Below are positions 61,673 to 64,000 of a DNA stretch of 64,000 nucleotides, piece after piece. Position 1 is the first letter of the stretch. The number at the start of each line of letters is the position of its first letter. A model generated the notes under the pieces. That model had not been told where the DNA came from, did not search any database, and saw only the letters and a list, made by a program, of their open reading frames with translations. The DNA is from Natrarchaeobius halalkaliphilus (GTDB lineage: Archaea; Halobacteriota; Halobacteria; Halobacteriales; Natrialbaceae). The stretch lies in assembly GCF_003841485.1 (NCBI RefSeq), contig NZ_REFY01000006.1, positions 167,333-231,332 of the forward strand, given 5' to 3'. Both the position numbers and the translations under genes were made by a program.

Positions 61673-62353
61673 ATGCAAAGCGCAAACGTCCTGTTTGACT
61701 TTCCATTTCCGGAGGAGCGAGTCTTTCGATACCAGGCAATGCAGGACATCCTGCACCACCTGGTGAACAATCCATTCGAGGAGTTTACACAACAGGAACT
61801 CGCATCGATCACAGGCGCGGACGTCTCGTCCATTTCACGGTCTCTGGACCTGCTCGATGAACTCGGGGCCATCACCGTCAGCGAGGACCGGCCTGCTCAA
61901 ATCACAATCGACGAGGATCATCTGCAGCGGCCAGATCCCGTCTTCATGATACCGCAGTCCGAATTCCGCAAGCCAGTCCAGGCCTATCTCGACGAACTCG
62001 AGACACGGCTTCAGGAGAGCGATGAACTCGACGAACTCGTTGGAGTCGTTCTCTTTGGGAGCGTCGCTCGCGGAACAGCAGACCGCCGCAGTGACATCGA
62101 CCTCCTCATCATCGTCGACGGTGATCTTACCTACGGACGGCGTATTTGCACGTCTCTCGCGCGTGACATCGAGGCGGAATCGTTCGACGGCCACCGATAC
62201 GAGTTCGAGGTACTTGTCGAAACGCCGGACACCGCTGTCTCCCACGGGGGAGAACTGAAAGAGATCTTTGATGAAGGGCTAGTACTTGACCGTTCTAACC
62301 GACTCCAGGAGCTACGCCAGAACATCTACGCCTCGTCAGGAGGGGGTGCATAG
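61673..62353 (+). CDS. MNT-type nucleotidyltransferase with winged-helix N-terminus
   Basis: A 226-residue protein from MQSANVLFDF. wHTH at about 18-75 (FEEFTQQELASITGADVSSISRSLDLL) and a Pol beta-type nucleotidyltransferase domain at about 100-200, with GS129-130 in LFGSVARGTADRRSDIDLL and Asp141/Asp143. Such proteins are antitoxins of HEPN toxins in the MntA-HepT type and inactivate the toxin by AMPylation. Two bases separate it from the HEPN gene. The start 61673 is preferred over the TTG at 61664. Confidence 0.88.
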   Translation: MQSANVLFDFPFPEERVFRYQAMQDILHHLVNNPFEEFTQQELASITGADVSSISRSLDLLDELGAITVSEDRPAQITIDEDHLQRPDPVFMIPQSEFRKPVQAYLDELETRLQESDELDELVGVVLFGSVARGTADRRSDIDLLIIVDGDLTYGRRICTSLARDIEAESFDGHRYEFEVLVETPDTAVSHGGELKEIFDEGLVLDRSNRLQELRQNIYASSGGGA

Positions 62354-62355
62354 GG

Positions 62356-62850
62356 ATGCCAATTAACCACGACGACATCGAGCCGGAGCTGTCGAACGCA
62401 CAGGAAGCGTTCCGTCACGGTGGGCAAACTCCCGAGGAGGGGCTGGACGTCTCGAGTGCCGACCTCGTCCAACTCCGGAAGGCGTGTCGACTGCTCTCCG
62501 GAGCAGAACGATTGCTCGAGGACGGATATTATACGCTCACGATCGAGGCTGCCTTCACATCGATCGAACGGACGCTGCTGTTCTGGTTGATTACGGAGGG
62601 ACATCACGATCCATCCCAGCCGCCGCAATCACACACGACCGCGATCAATCGAAGCGCCGAAGTCGGATTCCTCACTGGCGAGGTTGCGACGGAACTCGAA
62701 GATCTCTGGAACGAAAACCGTGCACACACGTACTACCAGGATGGGATGGCCACAGATGATCGTGCAGATGCGATGGTCGCGCTCGCCGGCGAGATCCATT
62801 CACAGATCGTCAATCTTGTCGGACAATCTCACGAATGTATCTGTGAGTAG
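62356..62850 (+). CDS. HEPN domain protein, partner of the nucleotidyltransferase
   Basis: A 164-residue all-helical protein. ADLVQLRKACRLLSGAERLLEDGYYTLTIEAAFTSIERTLLFWLIT is a typical HEPN core. The HepT toxin motif RX4HXY is not exact: here it is ENRAHTYYQDG, with R-x-H-x-Y-Y. The family assignment as an RNase HEPN toxin is likely by context (two bases after the MNT gene), but activity would need the altered motif to work. Confidence 0.83.
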   Translation: MPINHDDIEPELSNAQEAFRHGGQTPEEGLDVSSADLVQLRKACRLLSGAERLLEDGYYTLTIEAAFTSIERTLLFWLITEGHHDPSQPPQSHTTAINRSAEVGFLTGEVATELEDLWNENRAHTYYQDGMATDDRADAMVALAGEIHSQIVNLVGQSHECICE

Positions 62851-63022
62851 TGCCAGCGAAAATACGGCATGAGGTAGATATAATCCAGTGTGTCATAACA
62901 ATCTCTACACACTCAATAACGTGCGTATTGACCAACACTGGCTATGACGAATATAATAGACAATATATCTGCTATGGAAGGCTTAGAGGATGAATGTACC
63001 ATGCTTGAGAATCAAACGGGTC

Positions 63023-63838
63023 CTATACGGTGGCTGGATCTGGTAATTCAAGCTGGCAGACTGACTCATCGTCAAACGTCTGTAGACTGGAAAATTTTGT
63101 CCACAAGCTGACCTCAATAGGGTGATATCCAGTACTTCCCAAGTGGATCATCAAACGATTCTCCGAGTTATCTTCCTTCAACTCCCCTATATCAAGTCTC
63201 TCATTGACGATCCCGTACTTCGAACCGTGTACCTCTTGGACAACAGGAACATTGTTACGAACCACGAAACCACGGTCTTGGAAAATATCAGGAGCAAACC
63301 AGTAGATCGGGACCTGATCACCGTGAGGAAGATACTCATCCATTCCGTACTCGTCTATCAGGATATCTCTGTAGTTTTGATGATCAGGCAACAGAAGCCG
63401 GTTATCACTGGATAACGGAACTCCATGAATGCTTTCCGTGAACAAATCTCGGGCGAATTCACTACTACTGATAGCCTCTTCAAGAGATGCCTCGTTATCC
63501 AAATCTTGGATTACCGCTGTCTCTTCACAGTCTATAATCTGGTCAATCTGATTCCTAATAGCTATAACCCCGGTCTCGGAGTTCAACGTGTCCACTCCTA
63601 TCGTCGTCTCTTTCCTACACTCACTGAAAGTGATCCTTTCCGAACCTCGAAGGTGAAATGAAACGCCGTTACCGATGATTGACTGTTCCTCGTAGTAGCT
63701 CACCGAATCATCCACAAACTCCTGAACCCGGTCCTTGTCTAAATCCATTACCTGAAGGAAAACAGGGGACAAAAGTAAAACTTCGTCCCTGCCCTTCGTT
63801 AATTGGCTTTCGAAAAGTTCTGCATTCGCGCGTTCCAT
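63023..63838 (-). CDS. Orphan protein of unknown family, AT-richer than neighbours
   Basis: A 271-residue protein beginning MERANAELFESQLTKGRDE. No family is recognised. The central segment (IRNQIDQIIDCEETAVIQDLDNEASLEEAI) and the later YRDILIDEYGMDEYLPHG, FQDRGFVVRNNVPVVQEVHG give a pattern loosely like the E- and P-domain order of HK97-type capsid or encapsulin proteins, but this is not proof. GC content is visibly lower than in the rest of the window, with more Ile, Asn and Ser codons, suggesting recent transfer. No neighbours with virus functions are seen. Confidence 0.6.
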   Translation of the reverse strand: MERANAELFESQLTKGRDEVLLLSPVFLQVMDLDKDRVQEFVDDSVSYYEEQSIIGNGVSFHLRGSERITFSECRKETTIGVDTLNSETGVIAIRNQIDQIIDCEETAVIQDLDNEASLEEAISSSEFARDLFTESIHGVPLSSDNRLLLPDHQNYRDILIDEYGMDEYLPHGDQVPIYWFAPDIFQDRGFVVRNNVPVVQEVHGSKYGIVNERLDIGELKEDNSENRLMIHLGSTGYHPIEVSLWTKFSSLQTFDDESVCQLELPDPATV

Positions 63839-63935
63839 CTTGCACGCAGAGCTTAGAAAGATCGTATATAGATATACGCTCTTGCGAAGTAGATTGTTGA
63901 TGGCGAGAGCAGCGGCTCAAAGTCGAAGAGGGCAA

Positions 63936-63957
63936 GGGCACCGCGCGAGCGGTGCCC
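63936..63957. repeat. Perfect 9-bp hairpin with GCGA loop, near window end
   Basis: GGGCACCGC (63936-63944), loop GCGA, GCGGTGCCC (63949-63957). A second perfect 7-bp hairpin with arms CCGATTC/GAATCGG follows at about 63975-63994. They lie upstream of the orphan gene and could be part of a structured RNA that runs off the window edge. Confidence 0.45.
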
Positions 63958-64000
63958 GATATGTTCCCTGTGAACCGATTCGTGTCGGAATCGGCTGCCG

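Overview
The window is from a haloarchaeon. The proteins are strongly acidic, the base composition is GC-rich, many genes start leaderless behind TATA-like boxes, and archaeal information-processing genes are present (L15e, L37Ae, Rpo12, Pcc1, prefoldin beta, RIO2), as are archaeosortase A and an archaeal ether-lipid prenyltransferase. A cysteine-free L37Ae and several haloarchaea-only families make the Natrialbaceae my best guess at family, but that is an inference.

Layout. 1-3.7 kb: partial lipoate-protein ligase, RIO2 kinase, a small cluster of winged-helix regulators and membrane proteins. 4.0-5.7 kb: one large IS4-type (YREK) transposase without visible terminal repeats. 6-10 kb: two paralogous PQQ-propeller lipoproteins, a membrane protein and a PH-domain protein. 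10.4-19 kb: core genes (L15e, UspA, GfcR, MATE exporter, flippase, DUF2103, then L37Ae-Rpo12-Pcc1 and prefoldin-DUF3194). 19-23 kb: ABC exporter, PyrD, thioredoxin-like ferredoxin. 23.4-31.8 kb: a nine-gene Mrp/Mnh-type cation/proton antiporter operon. 32-38.8 kb: DUF2071 protein, RecA-like ATPase, UbiA prenyltransferase, tRNA-Gln with a duplicated 3' end, an Asp-repeat PRC-barrel protein, an FAD oxidoreductase pseudogene, a phosphoesterase and ArtA. 38.9-42.6 kb: aminotransferase-ribH and, divergently, purKE, with an 82-bp palindrome between them. 42.7-53.1 kb: an eleven-gene complex I operon (nuoA, B, CD, H, I, split J, K, L, M, N) without nuoE, F or G.

53.6 kb to the end is accessory. tRNA-Arg(UCG) is followed by a putative 6.9-kb integrative element. 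It carries zinc-ribbon and coiled-coil proteins (one frameshifted), a CcbP-like protein, a SWIM zinc-finger protein, a wHTH-PIN toxin-antitoxin-like pair and a tyrosine recombinase. It ends at a second copy of the tRNA 3' end (17 of 18 bases). Beyond it lie another SWIM protein, an MNT-HEPN pair, an AT-richer orphan gene and strong hairpins.

Together, the Mrp antiporter and complex I account for ion and proton handling at the membrane; purKE, ribH, pyrD and GfcR cover nucleotide, flavin and sugar-linked metabolism. The best candidates for new biology are the tRNA-Arg element and its neighbours, the Asp-repeat PRC-barrel protein, the ribH/purK palindrome, the tRNA-Gln tail duplications and the cysteine-free L37Ae.
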